A stretch of DNA of 64,000 nt from Streptomyces sp. NBC_01454. Its GTDB lineage: Bacteria; Actinomycetota; Actinomycetes; Streptomycetales; Streptomycetaceae. The notes beneath the pieces were generated by a model, which was given only the letters and a program-made list of their open reading frames with translations, had not been told where the DNA came from and did no database searches. Below, piece after piece: positions 18,027-28,039 of the stretch; position 1 is the stretch's first letter, and each line of letters opens with the position of its first letter. Location: assembly GCF_036227565.1 (NCBI RefSeq), contig NZ_CP109460.1:6510001-6574000 (forward strand), in the 5' to 3' direction. The translations under genes and the position numbers were made by a program.

Positions 18027-18042
18027 GTGAGAGCGCTCTCAC
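18027..18042. promoter_or_regulatory. LacI-family operator (perfect 16-bp palindrome)
   Basis: GTGAGAGCGCTCTCAC is its own reverse complement and contains the central GAGCGCTC core of Streptomyces LacI-type operators (for example the CebR box). It lies 69 bases from the start of the lacI-like gene and 186 bases upstream of the GH64 start, so it could control both. Confidence 0.8.
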
Positions 18043-18180
18043 CCGGCGCTCGCACCCCGTGTCATGCCCCCGGCCACCCCGGGCCCGCACCGGCCGGGAA
18101 CTTCCCGTGCGGAACTCCGCACCGCGCTCACGCTCCACGGAACTCCTCACCACCCCCCACCACATCGAGGAGAGAATGTC

Positions 18181-18216
18181 ATGAGCACGCAGTTCCGCCC
18201 AGGAGTGGTCTCATGA
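18181..18216 (+). CDS. Possible 11-residue leader peptide upstream of GH64
   Basis: ATG 18181 opens an 11-codon frame (MSTQFRPGVVS) whose TGA (18214-18216) overlaps the GH64 start codon (tcATGAtc). It has its own ribosome binding site, GAGGAGAG at 18167-18174, separated from the ATG by 6 bases. The peptide looks unrelated to known leaders. The arrangement suggests translational coupling, but it could be chance. Confidence 0.4.
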   Translation: MSTQFRPGVVS

Positions 18217-19391
18217 TCACCCGTCGCCGCCTGCTCGGCGGACTCACCGCCGGCGCAGCCGCCGGCCTCGGCCTCGGCCGAGCCGGCCACGCCCTCGGCG
18301 CCCCCGCCCCGGCCGGCGGCTCCGCCCCGTCCGCCGACGGAATCCCCCTGCACCTCGTCAACCACTCCGGAGCCTTCGCCAACTCCTCGGTCCGGGTCTA
18401 TGTCGTCGGCAACGACGGCACCCAGCAGGTGCACGTCACCCCGGACGGTGCGCTGCGGCCCGTCGCCCTGGCCGACAACGGGCCGGACGGCTTCACCGAC
18501 TACGCCATCCCGCTCGCCGCGAGCGGCACCACCACCCTCCGGCTCCCCCCGATGTCCGGCCGGATCTACACCGCACTGGGCGGCAAGCTGAAGCTCAAGG
18601 CGGTCCAGGACGGCGACGGTAGACCCGCGCTCGCCTACCCGGCGGGCTGGGTGGCCGGCGACCCCAACTACGGAGTGGTGCACGACTGCGCCGAGTTCAC
18701 GTTCCACGCCGGCGGAATGTACTGCAACACCACCATGGTCGACATGTTCAGCGTGCCGCTCGCGCTCACACTCACCGGAGCCCGGCAGCAGACCACCGGC
18801 ACGCTCAAGGACGGCGCCCGCGCCGCGGTCTTCGCCGCACTCCGGCAGGCCGAGGGCTTCGCACGCCTGGTGATCGATGACAAACGGGTCATCGCCCCCG
18901 GACACGGCCTCGACAGCGGACTGTTCGACCGGGACCGTCTCGCCCCGGCCATCGACGAGGCCTGGGCCGCCTACGGGAACAAGGACCTGACCGTCACCAC
19001 CGGCGCGGGCACCTTCACCGGCCGGACCCGCGGCACCACCCTGACCTTCACCGGCCCCCGCACGGTCTCCTTCGGCAAGCCCTCCACCCGCGACGTCCTC
19101 TTCTGCGACGGCACCCTGGCCGCCCCCAACGACGGGGTGCTCGGCCCCGTCGCCGCCGTCCTGGGCGCCGCTCTCAATCGCTCCACCCTCGCCGGACACG
19201 CGAGCCAGCCCACCACCGACCCGGCCGCCTTCTACCAGCGGCCGCTGACCAACCACTACGCCAAGGCCATGCACGCCGCGACCCGCGACGGCAAGGCCTA
19301 CGGCTTCGCCTTCGACGACGTCGGCGGCTTCGCCTCCTACATCGAGGACCCCGCCCCGACGGAGATCACCCTCACTCTGACCCCCTTCTGA
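18213..19391 (+). CDS. Secreted GH64 family beta-1,3-glucanase
   Basis: 392-aa exported laminaripentaose-producing-type glucanase. The N-terminus is a Tat signal (MITRRRLLGGLTAGAAAG, residues 1-18, with an Ala-rich cleavage region near ALGAPAPA). The GH64 body begins at IPLHLVNHSGAFANSSVRVYV and includes VHDCAEFTFHAGGMYCNTTMVDMFSVPLAL, whose acidic residues are candidate catalytic positions. It ends with YGFAFDDVGGFASYIEDPAPTEITLTLTPF. No carbohydrate-binding module is present. AGGAG sits 7 bases before ATG 18213. Control by the divergent LacI-type repressor is inferred from the operator at 18027. Probable role: degradation of fungal or plant beta-1,3-glucan. Confidence 0.9.
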   Translation: MITRRRLLGGLTAGAAAGLGLGRAGHALGAPAPAGGSAPSADGIPLHLVNHSGAFANSSVRVYVVGNDGTQQVHVTPDGALRPVALADNGPDGFTDYAIPLAASGTTTLRLPPMSGRIYTALGGKLKLKAVQDGDGRPALAYPAGWVAGDPNYGVVHDCAEFTFHAGGMYCNTTMVDMFSVPLALTLTGARQQTTGTLKDGARAAVFAALRQAEGFARLVIDDKRVIAPGHGLDSGLFDRDRLAPAIDEAWAAYGNKDLTVTTGAGTFTGRTRGTTLTFTGPRTVSFGKPSTRDVLFCDGTLAAPNDGVLGPVAAVLGAALNRSTLAGHASQPTTDPAAFYQRPLTNHYAKAMHAATRDGKAYGFAFDDVGGFASYIEDPAPTEITLTLTPF

Positions 19392-19399
19392 CAAGGAGA

Positions 19400-19467
19400 G
19401 GTGCCACCCGGAAACCGAGTGGCACCCAAGAACGCCGGGAGGCTGGCGCCCCGAAGGGGCGCTAGCC
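19400..19467. terminator. Bidirectional terminator pair between GH64 and GH15
   Basis: Two hairpins: GGTGCCAC (19400-19407) with GTGGCACC (19419-19426), and a near-perfect 12-bp stem GGCTGGCGCCCC / GGGGCGCTAGCC (19441-19467, GAA loop, one wobble) that overlaps the GH15 stop codon. They separate two convergent genes. Confidence 0.8.
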
Positions 19468-21267
19468 TCCGTACGCCCCGCTGGCCGTCAGCCGCAGCGC
19501 GGTGTCGATCAGCGGAACGTGGCTGAACGCCTGCGGGAAGTTGCCCACCTGCCGCTGGGCCTTGGGGTCCCACTCCTCCGCGAGCAGGCCCAGGTCGTTG
19601 CGGAGCGAGAGCAGCTTCTCGAAGAGCTTGCGGGCCTCGTCCACCCGGCCGATCATCGCGAGGTCGTCGGCGAGCCAGAACGAGCACGCCAGGAAGGCCC
19701 CTTCCTCGCCCTCCAGGCCGTCCACCCCGAGATCGTCCGCGCCGGACGTCGGGTAGCGCAGCACGAAGCCGTCCGGGGTGGACAGCTCCCGCTGAATCGC
19801 CTCGATGGTGCCGATGACGCGCTTGTCGTCCGGCGGCAGAAAGCCCATCTGCGGGATCAGCAGCAGCGAGGCGTCCAGCTCCTGCGAGCCGTAGGACTGG
19901 GTGAAGGTGTTGCGTTCCTTGTCGTAGCCGTTCTCGCAGACGTCCCGGTGGATGGTCTCGCGCAGGTCCCTCCAGCGCTCCAGCGGACCGTCGACGTCCC
20001 CGGACTCGATCAGCTTGACCGTGCGGTCGACCGCGACCCAGGTCATGACCTTGGAGTGCACGAAGTGCCGGCGCGGACCACGGACCTCCCAGATGCCCTC
20101 GTCCGGCTCGTCCCAGTGCTTCTCCACCCACTGGATCAGCTTGAGCTGGAGCAGCGAGGCGTAGTCGTTACGGGCCAGCCCCGTCATGTGCGCCAGGTGC
20201 AGCGCCTCGGTGACCTCGCCGTAGACATCGAGCTGGAGCTGCCCCGCGGCGCCGTTGCCGACCCGTACCGGACGGGAATTCTCGTACCCCGGAAGCCAGT
20301 TGAGCTCGTTCTCGCCCAACTCCCGCTCACCGGCGATGCCGTACATGATCTGGAGGTTCTCCGGGTCACCGGCCACCGCCCGCAGCAGCCACTCCCGCCA
20401 GGCCCGGGCCTCTTCGCGGTAGCCGGTGCGCAGCAGGGAGGACAGGGTGATCGCCGCGTCCCGCAGCCAGGTGAAGCGGTAGTCCCAGTTGCGCACCCCG
20501 CCCAGGCACTCCGGCAGCGAGGTCGTCGGCGCCGCCACGATCCCGCCGGTCGGCGCGTAGGTCAGCGCCTTGAGCGTGATCAGCGAACGCACCACCGCGT
20601 CGCGGTAGGGGCCGTGGTACGTGCAGTGCTCGACCCACTCGCGCCAGAACTCCTCGGTGGCCTCCAGCGACCCCTCCGGGTCCGCCACGGCCGGCGGCTT
20701 CTTGTGCGACGGCTCCCAGCTGATCGTGAACGCGATCCGCTCACCCGGCGAGACCGTGAAGTCGGAGAACGTCGTCAGATTCTTGCCGTAGGTCTCCGCC
20801 TCGGTGTCCAGCCACACCGAATCGGGGCCCGCGACCGCGACGGTACGGCTGTCCACCTTGTGCACCCACGGCACGACCCAGCCGTAGGAGAAGCGCATCC
20901 GCAGTTCCGAGCGCATCGGCACCCGGCCGCTGACGCCCTCCACGATGCGGATCAGCTGCGGCGCGCCATCGCGCGGCGGCATGAAGTCGATCACCCGGAC
21001 CGTGCCGCGCGGGGTGTCCCACTCCGATTCCAGCACCAGCGAATCGCCCCGGTAGCGCCGGCGGTCGGCCGGCACCGGGCGGCCCCCGGGCCCGTTGACC
21101 GGCCCCATCCGCCAGAAACCGTGCTCCTCGGTACCCAGCAGCCCGGCAAAGACCGCCGGCGAGTCGAAGCGGGGCAGGCACAGCCAGTCCACCGTGCCGT
21201 CCCGGCACACTAGAGCGGCGGTTTGCATATCGCCGATAAGTGCGTAGTCCTCGATGCGCCCGGCCAC
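19462..21267 (-). CDS. Glycoside hydrolase family 15 protein (trehalase/glucoamylase type)
   Basis: 601-aa cytoplasmic enzyme (no signal peptide). The N-terminal beta-sandwich starts IEDYALIGDMQTAALVCRDG and contains VDWLCLPRFDSPAVFAGLLG. The (alpha/alpha)6 barrel carries ECLGGVRNWDYRFTWLRDAA, GYENSRPVRVGNGAAGQLQ and the C-terminal ACSFWLADDLAMIGR. Actinobacterial proteins of this exact type include trehalases, so trehalose hydrolysis is at least as likely as glucan hydrolysis. GTG 21267 (VAGRIEDYALIGD) is preferred, with GGGAG about 8 bases upstream; an ATG at 21303 is an alternative. Confidence 0.9.
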   Translation of the reverse strand: MAGRIEDYALIGDMQTAALVCRDGTVDWLCLPRFDSPAVFAGLLGTEEHGFWRMGPVNGPGGRPVPADRRRYRGDSLVLESEWDTPRGTVRVIDFMPPRDGAPQLIRIVEGVSGRVPMRSELRMRFSYGWVVPWVHKVDSRTVAVAGPDSVWLDTEAETYGKNLTTFSDFTVSPGERIAFTISWEPSHKKPPAVADPEGSLEATEEFWREWVEHCTYHGPYRDAVVRSLITLKALTYAPTGGIVAAPTTSLPECLGGVRNWDYRFTWLRDAAITLSSLLRTGYREEARAWREWLLRAVAGDPENLQIMYGIAGERELGENELNWLPGYENSRPVRVGNGAAGQLQLDVYGEVTEALHLAHMTGLARNDYASLLQLKLIQWVEKHWDEPDEGIWEVRGPRRHFVHSKVMTWVAVDRTVKLIESGDVDGPLERWRDLRETIHRDVCENGYDKERNTFTQSYGSQELDASLLLIPQMGFLPPDDKRVIGTIEAIQRELSTPDGFVLRYPTSGADDLGVDGLEGEEGAFLACSFWLADDLAMIGRVDEARKLFEKLLSLRNDLGLLAEEWDPKAQRQVGNFPQAFSHVPLIDTALRLTASGAYGG

Positions 21268-21705
21268 GTGCGTCTCCCGTCGAACTGGAGTCACGCCCCC
21301 CATGGGACGTTGTGATTGTCCGTCCTGCCCATGAAACGTCGCCGAGCAGCGGGACCGGAAATCGGGCGGCGGGGGTGGTGCCTTCCCGGACGGCTCGTAG
21401 CGAGTGTCCGAGCAGGATACGACGCACGTGGGTGATCCGCGCGACCCTCGCGACGAGGAACATGGTCCGAACGGGTGGCCTCCGTCACGTGACCGCGGCA
21501 TCGGTGCCGCCGCCGCACGGAATCCCCCTCCGGCCGGGCGCGACCACCCCTGGTCGCTGATAGCCTGGTACCCCGTGGACCGGTGGGCCGCCCAGAGACG
21601 TCACGGCAGTGGTGAAGGCACCCCCGAGCCGCAGCGAGGCACCCCTGAAACCCCAGGCCGGCGCCGCTTCGCACCTCTCCACCTCGCGACCACGGGAGCC
21701 CCCTC
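21268..21705. other. 438-bp region between GH15 and pyrG (divergent)
   Basis: No gene is supported on either strand. It must hold the promoters of both flanking genes. gctgatagcctggtacc (21556-21572) is the only stretch resembling a -10 element for pyrG. I see no PyrR- or CTP-attenuator-like run of C residues close to the start. Confidence 0.45.
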
Positions 21706-23367
<1,662 letters not shown>

Positions 23368-23390
23368 CCGCACCGCGACGGATACGGTTG

Positions 23391-23430
23391 CCGGGGTACG
23401 GCCTCGTTCTTCGAGGCCGTACCCCGGTTT
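23391..23430 (+). terminator. Strong pyrG terminator
   Basis: A perfect 16-bp stem (23391-23406 with 23412-23427), loop TTCTT, followed by TTT. It lies 23 bases after the pyrG stop. Confidence 0.9.
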
Positions 23431-23464
23431 CTGCGCTGTAGAGGCATATACAGGAGGACGCGCC

Positions 23465-24091
23465 ATGGCGATCAAGGACACCCCCGAGGAGTGGACGGTC
23501 ACCGCGACCACGACGCCGTTCACCGGGAACAAGACCAGCGTGCGCACCGACCAGGTCGTCATGCCGGACGGGTCCACCGTCTCGCGGGACTACCAGGTCC
23601 ACCCCGGTTCCGTGGCCGTGGTCGCGCTCGACGACGAGGGCCGCGTGCTGGTCCTGCGCCAGTACCGCCACCCCGTACGCCAGAAGCTGTGGGAGATCCC
23701 CGCCGGGCTGCTCGACGTCCCCGGCGAGAACCCGCTGCACGCGGCGCAGCGCGAGCTGTACGAGGAGGCGCACGTCAAGGCCGGCGACTGGCGGGTGCTG
23801 ACCGATGTCTACACCACGCCCGGCGGCTGCGACGAGGCCGTACGGATCTTCCTCGCCCGCGGGCTGTCCGAGGCGGAGGGGGAGCGCTTCGAGGTCTCCG
23901 AGGAGGAGGCCGACATGGAGCTGGCGCGGGTGCCGCAGGAGGAGCTGGTGCGCGGGGCGCTCGCCGGTGAACTGCACAACAACTGCCTCGTCGTGGGGGT
24001 GCTGGCGCTCACCGCGGCCCGGGGAGGCGCCGGCCTGGACGCGCTCCGCCCCGCCGACGCGCCGTGGCCGGCCCGTCCCTTCGAGGGCTGA
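23465..24091 (+). CDS. Nudix hydrolase, ADP-ribose pyrophosphatase-like
   Basis: 208 aa. Predicted to cleave ADP-ribose or related nucleoside diphosphate sugars. It contains a full Nudix box, GLLDVPGENPLHAAQRELYE followed by EAHV (G-x5-E-x7-R-E-x2-E-E), preceded by GSVAVVALDDEGRVLVLRQYRHPV and LWEIPAG, the ADPRase-type signature. The YTTPGGCDEAVRIFLARGL loop with downstream Glu residues also matches that subgroup. ATG 23465 with AGGAGG about 7 bases upstream. The pyrG terminator insulates it, so it probably has its own promoter. Confidence 0.93.
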   Translation: MAIKDTPEEWTVTATTTPFTGNKTSVRTDQVVMPDGSTVSRDYQVHPGSVAVVALDDEGRVLVLRQYRHPVRQKLWEIPAGLLDVPGENPLHAAQRELYEEAHVKAGDWRVLTDVYTTPGGCDEAVRIFLARGLSEAEGERFEVSEEEADMELARVPQEELVRGALAGELHNNCLVVGVLALTAARGGAGLDALRPADAPWPARPFEG

Positions 24092-24265
24092 GCCGCCGGG
24101 CCGCCCCCGCGCGCCGCAGGTCTGTCGGATGATCCGCCGATCCGATCGGGTGACGCAACCGCCCTGCTCCGCACCGGACGTGACGGGCCGTGAACTACCC
24201 TCGGCAGCGTGCCGTCCGCGCCCCAGCGGCGGACTCGTACGCGCAGGTGGACGGGAGCGTGACCG

Positions 24266-26413
24266 GTGACGGACCAGGCGGTGGGCGGGGGACCCTTCCT
24301 GCCGGAGACGGGGGAGGCGCCGGCCGCGCCGGCACCCGGCAGGCGCGCCCCGGGAGCCCGCCCGGAGGGCGCCGCCGCCCGCCCCGCCGCCCCCGCCGCC
24401 GGGGCCGCCGCCCCGCACTTCGCCGGGCGCCGCCGTGAACTCAAGGAGCTGCACGCCGACATCGCCCGGGCCGGCCTGGACACCCTCTCCGGCCGCAAGG
24501 GCACCCGCAGCCGGGTCCTGCTGATCGCCGGCCGCCCCGGTTCCGGGCGGACGGCCCTGGCCGAGCAGCTGCTGCGCGAGCTGGCCGGCGACCACCCCGA
24601 CGGGGTGCTGCGGGCCACGCTGACCGGGCCGGGCGGCGAACCGGCCGACACCGGCCGTACCGCCCGTGAGCTGCTGGCCGCCCTGGGCGCCGAGGCCCCG
24701 CCGGGCGCCGCCGAGGACGAGCTGACCGCGCAGCTGCGCGGGGCGCTCGCCGGGCGCAGCGCCCTGCTCTTCCTGGACGACGCCCCCGGTGCCGAACAGG
24801 TCGAACCGCTGCTCCCGGACGCCCCGGACTGCCTGGTCGTGGTGGTCTCCCAGGGCCCGCTGACCGGCATTCCGGACGTCCGGCCGTGTGCCCTGGGCGG
24901 GCTGGACAGCGCGGCCGGCGTCGAGATCCTCAGCCGGTACGCCGGGCCGACCCGGATCACCGTCGACCCCCGGACCGCCGACAGCGTCGTGGAGGAGTGC
25001 GGCGGCCAGCCCGCCGCCCTGGTGCTGGCCGGTGCCTGGCTCGCCGCCCGCCCCATGTCCTCGGTCGCCGATCTGCGCCAGGCGCTGCACGACATCGCAC
25101 TGCCCGAGGACCTGCCCACCGGCGTCCGCCCGCTGTGCCGCGCCTTCCGGCTCGCCCATGACGCGCTGCCGGCGCCCGCCGCCCGGATACTGCGGCTGCT
25201 CACCCTGGCGCCGGGCGGCCTGGTGGACGCCCACATCGCCTCCGCGCTGGCCGGCTGCTCGGTGGCCGCGGCCGCCACGACCCTGGACGACTTCGCCGCC
25301 CTCGGCCTGCTGCGCCCGCTCGCCGCACCGCAGGCCGAGGGCAGCGGATCCGCGGGCACCCGTACGCCCGATGCCGCCATGCACCCCCCGTACCGCCTGC
25401 CCGGCTGCCTCGATCCGCTGGTGCGCGCAACTCTGCCGGAACACGAGCGCCCGGCGGAGGTCCAGCTGGCCCGCGCCCGGATGCTGGAGCGGACCGTACG
25501 GCTGCTGCAGTCCTGCCGTGCCATGGGGGAGCCGGCCGACTCGCCCGCCCGGAAGAAGGTTGCCGGGCTGCCGCGCTCCCTGCGCTTCGCCTCGAAGGCG
25601 GCGGCCGCGCACTGGCTGCACAGCCGCCGCGGCGCGCTGCTCGACGCCGCCGCGATGGCCGTCGCGGACGGCGAACTCGACACCCTGGACCGGCGGTTGA
25701 TGGCCGCGCTGACCCGCACGCTGCTCGCGCACCAGGGCCCCGAGGCCGCCGCGCCGGACCTCTACGCGCTGCACGGGCTCGTCCTGCGGGTCGCCGAACG
25801 GCGCGGGCTGGCCCGGGAGCGGGCCGCCGCGCTGCTCAACCTCGCCGACCTGGACGGCCGGGCGGGCCGTACCGCACAGGCGCTCACCCGCTACCGGCAG
25901 GCGCTGGAGGCGGCCCGCTCGGTGCCGGACCCGGTGGCCACCGGCCGCGCGCTGGAGTCCCTGGGCTGCACGTACACCGAGCTGGGCGACTGGCAGCGGG
26001 CCGCCGACTGGTACGGCCGGGCGCTGGAGCTGCGGCTGGCCCGCGGCGAGGGCGCCGACGCGGCGCGGCTGTACGGCCGGATCGGCGGCGCGCACTCCTG
26101 CGCGGGCCGTTGGGACGAGGCGCTCACGTCCTGGCGGGCGGCTGCCCGGACCTTCCGCCGGCTCGGTGAGGTGTCCGGTCAGGCGCGGGCGACGGGGGAG
26201 ATGGCCCGGGTGCGGGAGTACGCGGGGCGGCCCGAGGAGGCGCTGCGGACCTGCCTGGAGGCCCTCGATCTCGCCCGAAAGGCGGACGACGGACGGCTGG
26301 AGGCGGCACTGCAGCTGCGGATCGCGGACACCCTCGAGCGGCTCGGCGATCCCGCGGCGGCACGCCTGCACCGCTCCGTGGGAGAACGACTCCTCGAAGA
26401 TTACCCCGAGTGA
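24266..26413 (+). CDS. STAND-type ATPase with C-terminal TPR repeats
   Basis: 715 aa. Ala/Pro-rich N-terminus (1-45), then FAGRRRELKELHADIARAGL and an NB-ARC/AfsR-like NTPase (about 80-370). Its P-loop reads GRPGSGRTAL, with Arg in place of the usual Lys. Walker B-like SALLFLDDA, then GGLDSAAGVEILSRYAG and EECGGQPAALVLAGAWLAARP (GxP module). The C-terminus (about 525-705) consists of TPR-like helices (RYRQALEAARSVPDPVATGR, ALESLGCTYTELGDWQRAAD, YGRIGGAHSCAGRWDEALTS). There is no DNA-binding domain, unlike AfsR/SARP proteins, so a signalling or scaffold role is likely. GTG 24266 follows GGGAG. Target unknown. Confidence 0.8.
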   Translation: MTDQAVGGGPFLPETGEAPAAPAPGRRAPGARPEGAAARPAAPAAGAAAPHFAGRRRELKELHADIARAGLDTLSGRKGTRSRVLLIAGRPGSGRTALAEQLLRELAGDHPDGVLRATLTGPGGEPADTGRTARELLAALGAEAPPGAAEDELTAQLRGALAGRSALLFLDDAPGAEQVEPLLPDAPDCLVVVVSQGPLTGIPDVRPCALGGLDSAAGVEILSRYAGPTRITVDPRTADSVVEECGGQPAALVLAGAWLAARPMSSVADLRQALHDIALPEDLPTGVRPLCRAFRLAHDALPAPAARILRLLTLAPGGLVDAHIASALAGCSVAAAATTLDDFAALGLLRPLAAPQAEGSGSAGTRTPDAAMHPPYRLPGCLDPLVRATLPEHERPAEVQLARARMLERTVRLLQSCRAMGEPADSPARKKVAGLPRSLRFASKAAAAHWLHSRRGALLDAAAMAVADGELDTLDRRLMAALTRTLLAHQGPEAAAPDLYALHGLVLRVAERRGLARERAAALLNLADLDGRAGRTAQALTRYRQALEAARSVPDPVATGRALESLGCTYTELGDWQRAADWYGRALELRLARGEGADAARLYGRIGGAHSCAGRWDEALTSWRAAARTFRRLGEVSGQARATGEMARVREYAGRPEEALRTCLEALDLARKADDGRLEAALQLRIADTLERLGDPAAARLHRSVGERLLEDYPE

Positions 26414-26461
26414 CCTACGAAATCGGTAGTGCTACTCCGAAAGATTAATGCTTTGCAAGGC

Positions 26462-26489
26462 TAGACAAGATGAGCTCCTTCAATAGACT
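26462..26489 (+). promoter_or_regulatory. Candidate promoter of ald
   Basis: TAGACA (26462-26467) and TAGACT (26484-26489) with a 16-base spacer resemble -35/-10 boxes for the main sigma factor. They lie in an A/T-richer 168-base gap, 92 bases upstream of the ald start. Confidence 0.4.
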
Positions 26490-26581
26490 GGCTGGGCCGC
26501 GTACGGCGCGGTCAGTTCCGTCATGCAGCGCATGAGGGGATAATTCCTCCCGCACCCTCTCTTTCAAGGACCGTGATCGAC

Positions 26582-27697
26582 GTGAAGGTCGGCATCCCCC
26601 GCGAGGTCAAGAACAACGAGTTCCGCGTGGCCATCACGCCCGCCGGAGTCCACGAACTCGTCCGCCACGGCCACCAGGTCTTCATCGAGAAGGACGCCGG
26701 TCTCGGGTCGTCCATCACGAACGAGGAGTACGTCGCCGCCGGCGCCGGCATCCTCGACACCGCCGATGAGGTCTGGGGCACCGCTGACCTGCTGCTGAAG
26801 GTCAAGGAGCCGATCGCGGAGGAGTACCACCGCCTCCGCAAGGACCAGACGCTCTTCACCTACCTGCACCTGGCCGCGTCCCGGGAGTGCACGGACGCGC
26901 TGCTGGAGTCCGGCACCACCGCCATCGCCTACGAGACCGTCGAGACCGCCGGCCGCCAGCTGCCGCTGCTGGCCCCGATGTCCGAGGTCGCGGGCCGTAT
27001 CGCCCCGCAGGTCGGTGCCTACCACCTGATGCGCCAGGCCGGCGGCCGCGGTGTGCTGCCCGGCGGTGTCCCCGGTGTCGCCGCGGGCAAGGCCGTCATC
27101 ATCGGCGGTGGCGTCTCCGGCTGGAACGCGCTGCAGATCGCCGTGGGCCTCGGCTTCCACGTCACCCTGCTCGACAAGGACATCAACAAGCTCCGCGAGG
27201 CCGACAAGATCTTCGGCACCAAGGTGCAGACGATCGTCTCCAACGCCTACGAGCTGGAGAAGGCCGTCGTCGAGGCCGACCTCGTCGTCGGTGCCGTCCT
27301 GATCCCCGGTGCCAAGGCCCCCAAGCTGGTCACCAACGAGCTCGTCGCGAAGATGAAGCCCGGAAGTGTTCTTGTCGACATCGCGATCGACCAGGGCGGC
27401 TGCTTCGAGGACTCGCGTCCCACCACGCACGCCGAGCCGACCTTCCCGGTCCACAACTCGGTCTTCTACTGCGTCGCCAACATGCCCGGCGCGGTGCCGA
27501 ACACCTCCACCTACGCGCTCACCAACGCCACGCTGCCCTACATCGTGGAGCTGGCGAACCGTGGCTGGGTCGAGGCGCTGCGCCGTGACCCGGCGCTGGC
27601 CAAGGGCCTGAACACGCACGACGGCAAGGTCGTCTACGGCCCGGTCGCCGAGGCGCACGACCTGGAGCACATCGAGCTGCGCACCCTCCTCGGCTGA
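26582..27697 (+). CDS. ald: Alanine dehydrogenase
   Basis: NAD-dependent interconversion of L-alanine with pyruvate and ammonia. 371 aa, the family length. [20 protein letters not shown] start, substrate residues in [16 protein letters not shown] and LFTYLHLAA, and the NAD-binding Rossmann motif [17 protein letters not shown] (about 175-190) followed by [13 protein letters not shown]. Also [19 protein letters not shown] and [23 protein letters not shown] 26582 is favoured: it gives the canonical N-terminus and sits 11 bases from AAGGA. GTG 26573 is too close to that site. Confidence 0.96.
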   Translation: MKVGIPREVKNNEFRVAITPAGVHELVRHGHQVFIEKDAGLGSSITNEEYVAAGAGILDTADEVWGTADLLLKVKEPIAEEYHRLRKDQTLFTYLHLAASRECTDALLESGTTAIAYETVETAGRQLPLLAPMSEVAGRIAPQVGAYHLMRQAGGRGVLPGGVPGVAAGKAVIIGGGVSGWNALQIAVGLGFHVTLLDKDINKLREADKIFGTKVQTIVSNAYELEKAVVEADLVVGAVLIPGAKAPKLVTNELVAKMKPGSVLVDIAIDQGGCFEDSRPTTHAEPTFPVHNSVFYCVANMPGAVPNTSTYALTNATLPYIVELANRGWVEALRRDPALAKGLNTHDGKVVYGPVAEAHDLEHIELRTLLG

Positions 27698-27728
27698 GGC
27701 GTCAACGACACGCGTCAACGCCGCACAT

Positions 27729-27760
27729 CCGGCCGGGTCCTGGTCACAGGGCCCGGCCGG
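27729..27760 (+). terminator. ald terminator
   Basis: A 14-bp stem with one G-T wobble (27729-27742 with 27747-27760) and loop GTCA, 31 bases after the ald stop. Confidence 0.8.
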
Positions 27761-28039
27761 TCGCATGTCCGACCAGCGGAATCATGCGTTCCGGAACGCC
27801 TGCTCTCAACTCGCCGCGAACGTAACCCTTTAACCGATTCGCGCACCCCCAAAACATCGGTGCGATACCGCCTGCGCCCTTGACATCGGGGGGTCCGGTT
27901 ACCGACACATCGTGCCGGGTCCGGTGGATTGTGTTGCTGCGGACGCCCGACACGCCATAGAGTCGCCAACCGTCGGCATGGTGCCACGCTGACCTATCGA
28001 TAAAGTTTCCTGGTCACATCCAAGGAGGTAAGACGACTT
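27761..28039 (+). promoter_or_regulatory. Promoter region of the ParA-like/scp operon
   Basis: Contains TTGCTG (27934-27939) and TAGAGT (27958-27963) with an 18-base spacer, a plausible main-sigma promoter about 75 bases before the start codon. The downstream leader has a TATCGATA palindrome near 27995. It ends in a near-perfect Shine-Dalgarno AAGGAGGT (28022-28029). Confidence 0.45.
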
